From: Microcystis aeruginosa W13-11
GTDB taxonomy: Bacteria; Cyanobacteriota; Cyanobacteriia; Cyanobacteriales; Microcystaceae
Direction of reading: 5' to 3'
Assembly (NCBI GenBank): GCA_009995705.1
Contig: JAADBR010000015.1
Coordinates: 1-64,000, forward strand
DNA length: 64,000 nucleotides
Shown: positions 20,551 to 30,114 of the stretch, one piece after another
Numbering within the stretch: the first letter of the stretch is position 1
Layout of the letters: the number at the start of each line of letters is the position of its first letter
The notes under the pieces: generated by a model
Told to the model about the DNA's origin: nothing
Database searches by the model: none
What the model saw: the letters and a program-made list of their open reading frames with translations, nothing else
Position numbers and translations under genes: made by a program

Positions 20551-21719
20551 CCTAATTTCATATAAATTTCCTCGGCAATATTTCTGCTACCTCCAGACTC
20601 TCCCACTCTAATTTTACCATTCTCTAAACATCTTTGTAAATAAGAAGAATCTGCCAAAATATCGATAATTTTAACCGCAGCATTTTTAAATAAATTTACC
20701 TGCGTAGGTTTCTGTCCAATAGTGATCACCGATTCCCCTAATAAGCGCATTTGTGCCTCAGCAAAAGGATAGGTAAATTGGGGACCAAAACCTGGTATTT
20801 GGATGACGGGTTTTCCTAATCCTACCGCTTGTTCTACTGCTGTTCCCGCCATGGCTAAACAAGCGTCACAATGGTGTAAAATATCGGCAAAAGCATCACG
20901 ATAACAGTACAATAAAGCCCCATTTTTCTCTAATTTTCCCGCTCCTAAATAATGCCATCCCTCTTGTTCAGCTAAATTTTCTAAGTCGGTTTCTCTGATA
21001 CTAGGAACGATGGCAGCTCGAAACTGCATCGGTTTAATTTTAACTATTTCCTCACAGACTTGTAACTGTAGAGCTAAATTACTCAAAGCTTCGGGTAAAC
21101 GACTCCCCGCTAATAAAGCAATCATGGAAATTTGACTATCTAATTCCAAATCTTTACCCGTTGGTGTTAACACATCCATAATCGGATAACCAGCAAAAAT
21201 TGCTTTTTTAATACCCCGATTTTGTAAATCTGTTGCTGTATATTTATCCCTAGTAAAAACCCTTAAACACTTGTCTGATCTTAAACATAATTCTGTCAGT
21301 AAAGGTAATTTAATTGTACCTTCGTAATAACTGGAAGTAGAAACAATAAAAGCCACAAAAGGACGACCAGTTAAATGAGCGATCACAATCGGCACGATAT
21401 CCCCCACTGCTATCAATAAATCACAATCCTTGCTAACTTTAAAAGCTGCCTGAATTTGTTTAATAGTTAGACCGATTAATCCCGCACCAATATCCTTAAT
21501 CCAATTAAAAGGATTAGTATAAATAATTCCCCCCGATGGCATAGTGGCAGTAGGGCTAATAATTGATACTTGCAATTTTTGATAAGCTTTTCCCTCTCCC
21601 ACGAAAGGCAAAGCAGCTATAGATAATTGGGGCTGAATTTTTTTTAATTCCCCCAGAATTAAACTAGCATTTAAATCCTCGCCATGACCATTACTAAGAA
21701 ATAAAACCTGTTTAAGCAT
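20544..21719 (-). CDS. Lipid-A-disaccharide synthase-related glycosyltransferase
   Basis: Protein of 391 residues of the GT-B fold, like the cyanobacterial TIGR03492 family rather than true LpxB. The N-terminus VLFLSNGHGEDLNA carries the glycine turn; the C-terminal half has LAMAGTAVEQAVGLGKPVIQ (20 residues), the donor-binding loop of this superfamily. Its substrate is not known. It starts 4 bases after the stop of the CbiG-like gene, so the two are probably one transcript. Confidence 0.8.
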   Translation of the reverse strand: MLKQVLFLSNGHGEDLNASLILGELKKIQPQLSIAALPFVGEGKAYQKLQVSIISPTATMPSGGIIYTNPFNWIKDIGAGLIGLTIKQIQAAFKVSKDCDLLIAVGDIVPIVIAHLTGRPFVAFIVSTSSYYEGTIKLPLLTELCLRSDKCLRVFTRDKYTATDLQNRGIKKAIFAGYPIMDVLTPTGKDLELDSQISMIALLAGSRLPEALSNLALQLQVCEEIVKIKPMQFRAAIVPSIRETDLENLAEQEGWHYLGAGKLEKNGALLYCYRDAFADILHHCDACLAMAGTAVEQAVGLGKPVIQIPGFGPQFTYPFAEAQMRLLGESVITIGQKPTQVNLFKNAAVKIIDILADSSYLQRCLENGKIRVGESGGSRNIAEEIYMKLGC

Positions 21720-21723
21720 CGAT

Positions 21724-22281
21724 TTAGTATCCTCTATATTCCCTTGCTGCCAAAGAAACCGCCACCGTCACCGATTTGGCTTCTATTTGCTTGCTAACTA
21801 GCAAAATCTCGCCCATTTTTAAAGCGGCAGCCTCAGCGACGCTAGGGGTTCCCCCTTGCTTGTTGACAATGGCTGAGGGATTGGGGACATTAATATCTCT
21901 CAACTCCTCGGCAGTAAAGATTTTTAGGGGCAATCCTTTCTCCTGAGAGTAGGCAATTAAACCCGGTTCATTAGCTTTGATGTCAAGGGTGGCGATACCA
22001 GCAACAGCGGCTAAAGAGAGGTGATAACGCTGAAAAACAGCCCTAATTGCCCTATCTATGACCGCTTTCTCCGTCCCACGGATGCAACCTATGCCTAGCC
22101 ATAATACTCGTCCATGGCACTGCACTTTTACCCCAGAAGGATCGGGGGAAAAACGACCTTGACTAAAACCTGTCCACAGGGGACCGAACCCAATTAAATC
22201 GATTGCGGGTGGGTGGAAAGCAGGGGAGGCGCCAGTCATCATCGGTGTTGCCTCTAATTGTTGCGGGATTAGGTTTGCCAA
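21724..22281 (-). CDS. CbiG/CobE C-terminal-domain protein (cobalamin synthesis)
   Basis: Protein of 185 residues; residues about 55-183 match the C-terminal domain of CbiG and CobE: LWLGIGCIRGTEKAVID, VAGIATLDIKANEPGL, FTAEELRDI and GTPSVAEAAALK. The full CbiG N-terminal half is absent, so this is a stand-alone CobE-like protein. Possible role: helper of ring contraction in vitamin B12 synthesis. Only the adjacent LpxB-like gene shares the operon, so context gives no support. The start is ATG. Confidence 0.75.
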   Translation of the reverse strand: MANLIPQQLEATPMMTGASPAFHPPAIDLIGFGPLWTGFSQGRFSPDPSGVKVQCHGRVLWLGIGCIRGTEKAVIDRAIRAVFQRYHLSLAAVAGIATLDIKANEPGLIAYSQEKGLPLKIFTAEELRDINVPNPSAIVNKQGGTPSVAEAAALKMGEILLVSKQIEAKSVTVAVSLAAREYRGY

Positions 22282-22460
22282 CGGGGAGAATCACCTTGGG
22301 GCTGTTTAGTCAGCCAAAAAACAGTTAAGAGAGGGTTCGTAAATTGATGTAAAGAAGATGGATTGTTTCTCGCCGCTCCCCGATACCTTTTAAACAGGAT
22401 TTATTCTAATACATCTGTGCTATTAAGGCGCAGAATCTGCGCCCTAGATAGCTTAATATC

Positions 22461-23945
22461 TTAGCGGGTTAAGGCCGCGCCTCTTTCGTACAAAGTGCGG
22501 GCGTAATCCGTCCAAGTACCCTGGCCCCAATAACGGAAACAACTGGTTTGCACGAGCAAATTGTAAAGCAGTGCCTCCAGATAATCCGGTCGTCGGGTGA
22601 AGCTAGGATCCGCCTGTACTAAAGGATCATATTTCTCGTGGAATTGAGCGCTTAATTGGTTCATCGGTTCGAGGACATTTTCGTAACCGCGCACCCAACT
22701 GAGATCATTTGTCCAAGATGCCCCATCCATGCTAAAACGGTGGTCGGACTGTTTTAACTCAGCGATCGCCTGTTCTACCGCTTCCAGGGTAGCGGCATCG
22801 GGATTAACTCGCTGCCAGATTTTATGCTGGTGTACGGCTTGAATTGGGGGATAATCTTGGGGATTAACGCCAGCGGCCTCGATTAACTCCAGATATTCCG
22901 TACCGTTAAATCCTGCCACACTGGAACCCCCCTGCATTTCCCGCCAAGGATTGGGAAAATCGCGAGGAAATTCATTCATCATCACGCCACCATTTTCACC
23001 GTCGGCAATCTGGGAACCTAGGGAAGGAACCCAAACGCCGCCGATTTGCTGTTTACTGCGGCATTTGGCCTCGTGGTAGGGTTGCATTTGGGCAACTAAT
23101 TTCGTGTCGGAACCCTGGGTTTTAATCAAAGCAGTAATCGCAATCACTTCACCCCGAGAATTGCGTGCCACCAGGCGATTAGGAATATATTTTTGTTCCT
23201 GACTCAATCCCGAACCGTCGAGATTTTCCACCGAGTGTTCCTGTACCAATAACCAACGATAGCCGCATTCTTTCAGAGCTTTAATATACTCGTAGAGGGT
23301 ATCGGGATGGTTAGGAAGGTGCATTTCTGGGGGAGAGAACCCTTTGACTCGTTTCAGAGCATCCGGTCCAAAAATCGAGGCAAAATAGGTTTGCCATGCT
23401 TGCATCTGTAATTTTAGATCGGGAATCGGTGTGGAAGGAGCCACCGCATGACTCCACATCGTCCCCAACCATCCCACATAGGGTTGATATTGACTGTTAC
23501 AGGTGATTAATTTGAGTTTATCGAGGATATCCTGCCGTCCCATCTGCACCAAACCCCAGAGGAGATTGCCAGAATAATCCAGCATAATCCGGGGATTACA
23601 GCCTTCTGCCACCAATTCCGCGATAAAATCGCCCATGCGACTGTAACACCAGGCAAAAACGCTGGCATTATGGTTATCGCCATCCCCAAGATTTTCGAAC
23701 ATATGCTGGAGATTGCAGATTAATTCCCCGTTAACACCCGCCGGGATAGTGGGTTGGTGCATATGCAAGGCACAGGCAAAACCAGCGTTGATATGGTCTA
23801 ATTTGAGATTTGTTGTCGGTAAAAAGATCGGATCATCGTGATTGACAATCGCTGCAATTTCCTGTTCCCAACCGCAAATAGTTGGTAGTCCGGGGCGTAT
23901 TTCCGTGATAGGGTTCGATTTCGATGATACGGGCGTAGCGATCAT
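22461..23945 (-). CDS. Glycoside hydrolase family 57 protein
   Basis: Protein of 494 residues. The GH57 region I motif HMHQP is at 61-65, a GFSPPEM segment with the probable nucleophile Glu follows in the middle, and DGENGG in the second half fits the catalytic Asp region. Members act on alpha-glucans (amylase, branching or 4-alpha-glucanotransferase). No signal peptide is seen, so action in the cytoplasm, for example on glycogen, is likely. The exact activity cannot be told. Confidence 0.8.
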   Translation of the reverse strand: MIATPVSSKSNPITEIRPGLPTICGWEQEIAAIVNHDDPIFLPTTNLKLDHINAGFACALHMHQPTIPAGVNGELICNLQHMFENLGDGDNHNASVFAWCYSRMGDFIAELVAEGCNPRIMLDYSGNLLWGLVQMGRQDILDKLKLITCNSQYQPYVGWLGTMWSHAVAPSTPIPDLKLQMQAWQTYFASIFGPDALKRVKGFSPPEMHLPNHPDTLYEYIKALKECGYRWLLVQEHSVENLDGSGLSQEQKYIPNRLVARNSRGEVIAITALIKTQGSDTKLVAQMQPYHEAKCRSKQQIGGVWVPSLGSQIADGENGGVMMNEFPRDFPNPWREMQGGSSVAGFNGTEYLELIEAAGVNPQDYPPIQAVHQHKIWQRVNPDAATLEAVEQAIAELKQSDHRFSMDGASWTNDLSWVRGYENVLEPMNQLSAQFHEKYDPLVQADPSFTRRPDYLEALLYNLLVQTSCFRYWGQGTWTDYARTLYERGAALTR

Positions 23946-24212
23946 AATTTTTCAGGCGAATGGATTGAGATAGTTTGTCCCCACTCTCCCAGGGACAACT
24001 TTTTTTACTGGCAACAGGTCACTCCTGACTGTTCACTGCTAACTGAGCTAAGAGTGCGGACTTGATCCTATCCCATTTATACTGGGAGTAACCCCCTCCA
24101 GACACAAGCCTTCGTAACTCGTTAAAAATCAAGATGATTCTTTACTGAACTTAACCGATCCTCGCACTATGATACAAACAACTATCCGCCCTTTTACCTG
24201 TAAATTTTAACC

Positions 24213-25520
24213 ATGTTCTCGGCGACTACCGAAATTCTTGTTATTTTTTTCCTCATCCTCCTCAATGGAGTCTTTGCTCTCTCGGAAATTGCTATTGTCT
24301 CGGCCCGCAAAATCCGTTTGGAACAATTAGCCAGAGATGATCGACGGGCGGCGGTGGCCTTAAAATTGGCCAATGATCCCAATCAAATTTTATCGACGGT
24401 GCAGATTGGCATTACCCTCGTGGGTATCTTTGCTGGGGCCTACGGAGGAGCTAATTTATCGGTCAGTGTGGCGCAATTATTGGCCCAAGTTCCCGTTTTA
24501 GCCCCCTATAGTCAAGCTTTGGGATTAGGATTAGTGGTGTTAATTATTACCTATCTATCCCTAGTGGTAGGGGAATTGGTGCCGAAACGGTTAGGTTTAA
24601 GTAATCCCGAAAAAATCGCTATCCTCGTTGCTGGTCCTCTGGATAGGTTATCAAAAATTGTTTCGCCCGTTGTCCATCTTTTGAGTCAATCGACTAATCT
24701 GATTCTCGGTTTGTTGGGGATTAGCGGCAATAGCAATGATTCCCCAATTACGGAAGAAGAATTGAAAATTATGCTTAAACAGGGAACCGAAGCGGGAACC
24801 TTTGAGGAAGCAGAACAGGATATGGTGGAAAGGGTGTTAGGATTGAGCGATCGCCGAGTAAGTCAGATTATGACCACGCGTCCGGATGTTGTTTGGTTAG
24901 ATTTGGAAGATAGTGCCGAAATTAACCGCCAGAAGCTAATTGAGAGCAATCATACCCGTTTTCCTGTGTGTCAGGGCAGTTTAGATGAGGTTTTGGGGGT
25001 AATTGAAGTCACAGACTTATTAAGTGATTGTTTAACTGGTGAAAGTTTCGACCTAACGAAGGATTTACAGCAGCCGCTTTTTGTGCCGGAAAGCACCAGG
25101 GGTTTAAAGGTTTTAGAATTGGTGCAGCAAAGTGGTCATCATATTGCCTTGGTAGTGGATGAGTACGGGGTGATTCAAGGATTGGTGACGCGCCAAGATA
25201 TTTTAGAGGCAATTGTCGGCGATTTACCCCAATTAGATAATATTGAAGATGCACAGATCGTGCAGCGGGAAGATGGTTCTTGGTTGATTGATGGCACAGT
25301 GGCGATCGAAGATTTTAAAGAATTATTTGAAATCAGTGAATTACCGGGGGAAAAACAGGGCAATTATCACACTCTAGGGGGTTTTATTATTACCCATCTT
25401 GGTAGGATTCCGGGGGCTGCCGATCATTTTGAATGGCAAAGGTTGCGCTTGGAAGTGGTGGATATGGACGGTAATCGCGTCGATAAGGTGTTAGTAACGC
25501 TCTTGTTGGATGATTTGTAA
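24213..25520 (+). CDS. CorC/HlyC-type membrane protein with DUF21 and CBS domains
   Basis: Protein of 435 residues. The N-terminal DUF21 region (about 5-190) has four hydrophobic segments and the LSEIAIVSARKIRL turn. Two CBS domains follow (MTTRPDVVWL..; FVPESTRGLKVLEL..HIALVVDEYG), then the C-terminal CorC/HlyC transporter-associated domain. Related to proteins linked to magnesium/cobalt efflux. It sits alone with its own promoter region. Confidence 0.88.
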   Translation: MFSATTEILVIFFLILLNGVFALSEIAIVSARKIRLEQLARDDRRAAVALKLANDPNQILSTVQIGITLVGIFAGAYGGANLSVSVAQLLAQVPVLAPYSQALGLGLVVLIITYLSLVVGELVPKRLGLSNPEKIAILVAGPLDRLSKIVSPVVHLLSQSTNLILGLLGISGNSNDSPITEEELKIMLKQGTEAGTFEEAEQDMVERVLGLSDRRVSQIMTTRPDVVWLDLEDSAEINRQKLIESNHTRFPVCQGSLDEVLGVIEVTDLLSDCLTGESFDLTKDLQQPLFVPESTRGLKVLELVQQSGHHIALVVDEYGVIQGLVTRQDILEAIVGDLPQLDNIEDAQIVQREDGSWLIDGTVAIEDFKELFEISELPGEKQGNYHTLGGFIITHLGRIPGAADHFEWQRLRLEVVDMDGNRVDKVLVTLLLDDL

Positions 25521-25845
25521 GTAAGTAGCTGGTTATATAGCGTTTCCTAAGCTGGTGAGGTACGCCTATTTTTCTTCCCTTTTGCCTAAAACCCATAACT
25601 TTTGTACCTCAGCAGACGGAAAAACGCTATATAACACCTAACAGCTGATGAGATGCACCCGAAGGGACTATTTTTGCAAGCTTGAGCGGCCAAGTCATTA
25701 GCCAATTTTGCCACAAACCCCTAAGTAGCATCATGCTCAACGGATTTAGGATGATTATTTTTCTAGTCCGAAAAGCTCGCTCTTGAAAAAGGGGACAATT
25801 GTTAATTATTATTAAAAGTATATTTACTAATTAACCAAAATACCA
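25521..25845. repeat. Non-coding gap with a MITE and flanking MITE ends
   Basis: Bases 25533-25634 form a 102-base MITE with 13-base perfect terminal inverted repeats (TTATATAGCGTTT and its complement). The outer bases resemble ends of the 20448-type element, so the 102-base element may sit within an older repeat. Near 25648 is the AGATGCACCC end seen in the 195-293 element. No gene or terminator is evident in the rest. Confidence 0.6.
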
Positions 25846-26634
25846 GTGAAACTAGCTCAAGCTCAGACGATATTAACAGACACTTTAACCGTATTTTGGG
25901 GAGAATGGCTAGATTTACGGGCGAGAGTCCTTCAGATCGCCGCCACCGGTCTAGTTTCTCCCCTAATCTATATTATCGGTTTCGGGTTGGGGTTGGGAAG
26001 CGCCCTCGATCGCTCGATGAAACCCTCGATCGGTGATTCTTATCTAGAATTTATTTTACCCGGAATGGTGGCCCTGTCCTCAATGGCGATCAGTTTCGGG
26101 GGAACCACCTTTTCGATCTGCGGTGATCGCTTATTTAGTAAAACCTTCGAGGAATTATTATTACTTCCCGTCCATCCCCTCTCATTATTTTTAGGCAAAG
26201 TTTTCGCAGGAATTTTGCGAGGTGTCATGACTTCCGCATCAGTGATTCTCGTTGCTATTTTATTTACAGGAAAATTTGTCAGTTTTCTCAATCCCCTGTT
26301 TTTATTAGTTTTAATCTTAAATTGTGCCGTCTTTGCCAGTTTAGGAGCAATTGTCGGATTGCGAGTTACATCCATCGAAAGTGTCGGTCTGTATAATAAC
26401 TTTATAATCGTGCCGATGTCTTTTTTAGGAGCAACTTTTTTCGATCCCCAAACCTTACCCTGGCCATTAAAAATTATTGTTTATGCCTTGCCCCTCACCT
26501 ATGCTAGTCTAGGATTAAGAGCCGCAGCCTACGATATCAATCAATTTCCTTGGTTTGCTATCCCCATTTTATTAATCGTCGCTATTCTTCTCTCGATTGT
26601 CGGCGCTTATCAATTCTCCCATCAACGGGATTAA
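25846..26634 (+). CDS. ABC-2 type transporter permease
   Basis: Integral membrane protein of 262 residues with about six hydrophobic segments and the ABC-2 permease pattern. Landmarks are LISPLIYIIGFGLGLG-like SPLIYIIGFGLGLG near residue 40 and YLEFILPGMVALSS, the motif of ABC-2 exporters. The start is GTG. No ATP-binding partner gene is adjacent, so the ATPase is encoded elsewhere. The cargo is unknown. Confidence 0.85.
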   Translation: MKLAQAQTILTDTLTVFWGEWLDLRARVLQIAATGLVSPLIYIIGFGLGLGSALDRSMKPSIGDSYLEFILPGMVALSSMAISFGGTTFSICGDRLFSKTFEELLLLPVHPLSLFLGKVFAGILRGVMTSASVILVAILFTGKFVSFLNPLFLLVLILNCAVFASLGAIVGLRVTSIESVGLYNNFIIVPMSFLGATFFDPQTLPWPLKIIVYALPLTYASLGLRAAAYDINQFPWFAIPILLIVAILLSIVGAYQFSHQRD

Positions 26635-26770
26635 ATCAGTTATCAGTAATCAGTGGTCAGATTTTAGTTTTCGGTGAACAGTATTAAGTGGCAAGTTTTG
26701 AGATTTCTTTTCACGGATTACTGTTGACTGATAAAAGCAAAAAGCTCCTATCTCCTGACTACTTTTTCCC

Positions 26771-27355
26771 TTGAATAAATATATCCTTTTTTATAAACCC
26801 TACGATGTATTATGTCAGTTTACTGATGAAAATGGGCGCTCGACTTTAAAAGATTATATTCCCATCCCAAATATCTATTCTGTCGGTCGTTTAGATAGGG
26901 ACAGCGAGGGATTATTATTACTCACAGATAACGGTCAATTACAGCATCGTTTGGGTCATCGTCAATTTGCTCATCCGCGCACCTATTGGGTACAAGTCGA
27001 AAGAATTCCAGACCTAAACGCTTTAGAAAAATTGCGTCAAGGTCTTCCTATTCAGGATTATCGCACTCGACCAGCAATAGTTAATTTACTAGATTTTGAA
27101 CCAGATTTACCCCCCAGAGAGCCACCGATTCGTTATCGAAAATCTGTCCCCACCGCTTGGTTAGAAATTACCTTAACTGAGGGAAGAAATCGTCAGGTAA
27201 GAAGGATGACGGCTGCCGTTGGTTATCCCACTTTAAGATTAATTAGAACAGCCATTACTATTGACAAAAACAATAAATTATGCTTAACAGGATTACAACC
27301 CGGTCAATGGCGAGAAGTGACTGAAAAAGAGAGAAAAGCCTTAGAAAAGTTATAA
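26771..27355 (+). CDS. Pseudouridine synthase of the RsuA/RluE family
   Basis: Modifies an rRNA uridine to pseudouridine. [14 protein letters not shown] carries the catalytic Asp, followed by the [14 protein letters not shown] block and [19 protein letters not shown]. The short N-terminus ([13 protein letters not shown]) lacks an S4 domain, as in RluE. The start is TTG. RluE-type enzymes act on 23S rRNA position 2457; the exact target here is inferred from length alone. Confidence 0.88.
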   Translation: MNKYILFYKPYDVLCQFTDENGRSTLKDYIPIPNIYSVGRLDRDSEGLLLLTDNGQLQHRLGHRQFAHPRTYWVQVERIPDLNALEKLRQGLPIQDYRTRPAIVNLLDFEPDLPPREPPIRYRKSVPTAWLEITLTEGRNRQVRRMTAAVGYPTLRLIRTAITIDKNNKLCLTGLQPGQWREVTEKERKALEKL

Positions 27356-27458
27356 TTTCTGTAAGTAACCTTGACAACCAAAGTTGAATGTATAGTGTGG
27401 GACTTGATCAAATAATCCACAATTATCTATAATCGTGAATATTAAACCTAAGACAAAC

Positions 27459-28847
27459 ATGAAAGTTAAAATTAAAAATCTTGGCATTTTAAAACAGGCA
27501 GAATTTAGTCTAGGCGACCTCACAATTATCTGTGGTCGTAATAATACAGGTAAAACTTATGCTACCTACGCTTTATTCGGTTTTTTAGACAATTGGCGAA
27601 GACTATTAACGGGGCTAAGATTTGGCCTCAAAGAAAAAATTGAGCAACTACTTTCTGATGGTGTAATTAGTCTCGATCTACAGGAGTATGTTCAACAGTG
27701 TGAAAGTATTCTTACTACAGGTTGTCAAAGATATATACAACAAATACCTGAAGTTTTTGCTGCCAACGAGGAGAGGTTTAAAAATGTTGATTTTCAGATA
27801 GAATTAAATTTTGACAATATTCAATTTCAAAATAAGTATGAAAGGAAAATTAGTACAGCAACATTGGAAATTATCTCGATTAGCAAACCTGAAGATGAGC
27901 CTTATTTATCCATTACATTATTAACAGAAACAGAAAAAATAAATCTGCCAGTGCATTTTCTTGAGGATATCATTTACGACAGCATCCAAGATATAATTTT
28001 CTCTCAGTTTTTTCCCAGGCCATTTATTGCCAGTGCAGAAAGGACAGGAGCGGCAATTTTTCGCAAAGAGTTAAATTTTGCTCGTAATCGTTTACTGGAA
28101 GAAATTAGTAAAAATAGCAATTTTAATCCTAGGGAACTGTTATTTAATGTTTCTCAGGATTATGCGCTACCGGTCAAAAAAAATGTAGATTTTACTAGAA
28201 AAATAGAAACAATTGTCAAAAAAACTAGCTTTATCGCCGAAAATCATCCCAGTATTTTAGAAGATTTTGCCGATATTATTGGTGGTCAATATATGATTAC
28301 TACCAATGATGAACTTTATTACATTCCTAAAGGAAAAAAACTGAGACTATCGATGGATGAAAGTTCTAGTGCTGTACGTTCTCTTTTAGACATTGGCTTT
28401 TATTTAAGACACGAAGCTCAAATCGGAGATTTGTTGATAGTAGATGAACCTGAATTAAATCTCCATCCAGAAAATCAACGCCGTATCGCTAAACTTTTCG
28501 CTCGACTGATCAACATTGGTATTAAAGTTTTTATCACTACTCACAGTGATTATATTATCAAAGAAATCAACACATTAATTATGCTCAACCATGATAAACC
28601 ACCCCTGAAACAAATTGCAGCGGAAGAAGGCTATAGACAGGAGGAATTATTATCGGTTAATCAAGTTAAAGTCTATATTGCTGAAGAAGCTTTAGAGATG
28701 TTAAAAGGACAAAAAAGAAAAACCAAATTTAACACTTTAACTACCGCTAAAATTGATCACGAAATGGGTATCGAAGCACGCAGTTTTGATACTACTATAG
28801 AAAATATGAATCGTATTCAAACGGCTATTATTTGGGGTGAGGAGTAA
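27459..28847 (+). CDS. AAA ATPase of the OLD/SMC-like type, partner of a predicted nuclease
   Basis: Protein of about 462 residues. The Walker A is GRNNTGKT, close to the N-terminus after NLGILKQAEFSLGDL; the signature-like SSSAVRSL and the Walker B LLIVDEPELNLHPE lie in the C-terminal part, followed by the ITTHSDYI switch. The region between is unique. This is the single-chain, ABC-like ATPase of the AAA_15/AAA_21 kind used by many phage-defence systems. I start at the ATG (27459) giving MKVKIKNLG; a GTG at 27435 would add 8 residues. It overlaps the next gene by one base (TAATG). Confidence 0.8.
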   Translation: MKVKIKNLGILKQAEFSLGDLTIICGRNNTGKTYATYALFGFLDNWRRLLTGLRFGLKEKIEQLLSDGVISLDLQEYVQQCESILTTGCQRYIQQIPEVFAANEERFKNVDFQIELNFDNIQFQNKYERKISTATLEIISISKPEDEPYLSITLLTETEKINLPVHFLEDIIYDSIQDIIFSQFFPRPFIASAERTGAAIFRKELNFARNRLLEEISKNSNFNPRELLFNVSQDYALPVKKNVDFTRKIETIVKKTSFIAENHPSILEDFADIIGGQYMITTNDELYYIPKGKKLRLSMDESSSAVRSLLDIGFYLRHEAQIGDLLIVDEPELNLHPENQRRIAKLFARLINIGIKVFITTHSDYIIKEINTLIMLNHDKPPLKQIAAEEGYRQEELLSVNQVKVYIAEEALEMLKGQKRKTKFNTLTTAKIDHEMGIEARSFDTTIENMNRIQTAIIWGEE

Positions 28848-29356
28848 TGTCTGATATTGCTATCCTCAAAGAAATGATTAGCAAGTGTGCGATAGTAGAT
28901 TTGGAATATAAAAAAGAATACAAACGAGATAGCTATTTACTGAAACTGACAGAAAATCAAGATAACTATTCGTTTGTGGTTAATGGAATGCCGAAACCCG
29001 ATGAGGTTATTGTGATCAAGCTAGATAATTTTTTTGATGTCTGCAAAATTTTTACTGGTAGTAAAGGTGAGTGTAAGCGTGCAGATTTTATAATTATCGC
29101 TAATACCCCTACTGAAAAAGTTATCCTTTGTTTGGAAATGAAGAAAGGCAGAGATTCTAATCCATCGATAACCAAACAATTAAAAGGAGCCGAATGCTTT
29201 GTCTCCTATTGTCGTGAAATCGGACGCTTATTTTGGGATCAACCCGATTTTCTTCAGGACTATCAATATCGCTTTGTTAGTATTAAAAATATCAGTATTT
29301 CTAAAACAAACACCAGCAGCCCTAAATTTTCTCAAAAAAGTGAGATTCATGATTAA
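28847..29356 (+). CDS. Predicted PD-(D/E)xK nuclease coupled to an ATPase gene
   Basis: Protein of 169 residues, no known name. It has a clear nuclease-like core: RADFIII with D80, then LCLEMKKG with E97-x-K99, then a helix with Q111 (TKQLKGAECFVSY). Spacing and strand-strand-helix order fit PD-(D/E)xK enzymes. The gene starts inside the ATPase stop codon, so the two products are made together. Together they resemble an ATPase-nuclease defence module. The C-terminus is Ser/Lys-rich and may be disordered. Confidence 0.6.
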   Translation: MSDIAILKEMISKCAIVDLEYKKEYKRDSYLLKLTENQDNYSFVVNGMPKPDEVIVIKLDNFFDVCKIFTGSKGECKRADFIIIANTPTEKVILCLEMKKGRDSNPSITKQLKGAECFVSYCREIGRLFWDQPDFLQDYQYRFVSIKNISISKTNTSSPKFSQKSEIHD

Positions 29357-29487
29357 CCAGAAAAAATGTTAAAAATTTCCGCTCAAGCCAAGCACTTTCA
29401 AGAATTAATTTAGTCCTATAGCTTGACATTAAGACTGATTTAATCTCGATCGAATAACGATCTTTTGCCGAGAGTGCCGAAAGAGCC

Positions 29488-29922
29488 TTATCGATGCTCA
29501 TTTTTAAAAACTTCAAACACCTGCCGGCTGAAATATTTTAACTTATCAGCCACCTTAGCAGAAGGTTGATAATTACCCACTAATTGCCAATTTTCTACCG
29601 TAGATAGTCGCCAAGCGGTTCCTTGATGGTTAAAAGCCTGCATTTCTAAGCCAATCAAACGCTGATGCTGATCCTCGCTATCGAGATGAAAACGAATTTG
29701 TACCAGAATACTGCGCCCTTGAATTCTGGGACTCCAACCGGGAAAATGGAAAGCGATATCGATCGAGTCGGGATCCGTTAACTCTCTTGTGTGGGGATCA
29801 TTGCGCCAAGGTTTCAGATCTGCCTTTGCATCGGGGAATTGTTGTTTAAACAGGTTGACGAGTGTGGCGATCTTCGCCGTTAATTCTAATCCTTTTGCCT
29901 GTTCCGACGCATTCATGCTCAC
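29488..29922 (-). CDS. Conserved hypothetical protein
   Basis: Protein of 144 residues with no signal peptide or membrane segment. The middle has DPDSIDIAFHFPGWSPRIQG and a basic, aromatic-rich strand set; the end is Lys-rich (KLKYFSRQVFEVFKNEHR). No known domain is recognised. It is preceded by a gap of about 190 bases shared with the divergent membrane-protein gene, and it looks like a cyanobacterial orphan family. Confidence 0.6.
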   Translation of the reverse strand: MSMNASEQAKGLELTAKIATLVNLFKQQFPDAKADLKPWRNDPHTRELTDPDSIDIAFHFPGWSPRIQGRSILVQIRFHLDSEDQHQRLIGLEMQAFNHQGTAWRLSTVENWQLVGNYQPSAKVADKLKYFSRQVFEVFKNEHR

Positions 29923-30114
29923 CTCTGATAATTGCGTATAAAGTAACTATTTATACAGTTTAGCCCTGCTTTTTGCGACTATTGGAACAATTATAACGAT
30001 ATTTTCTCGATCGAGTCCAAAATGCCGCACCTGTCAATCTAGATAGCCGCTGCCAAAAAGACAAAATCAAAACTACACTAGAAAAGAGGACAATCGAGAG
30101 GAACAGTATTTTCT

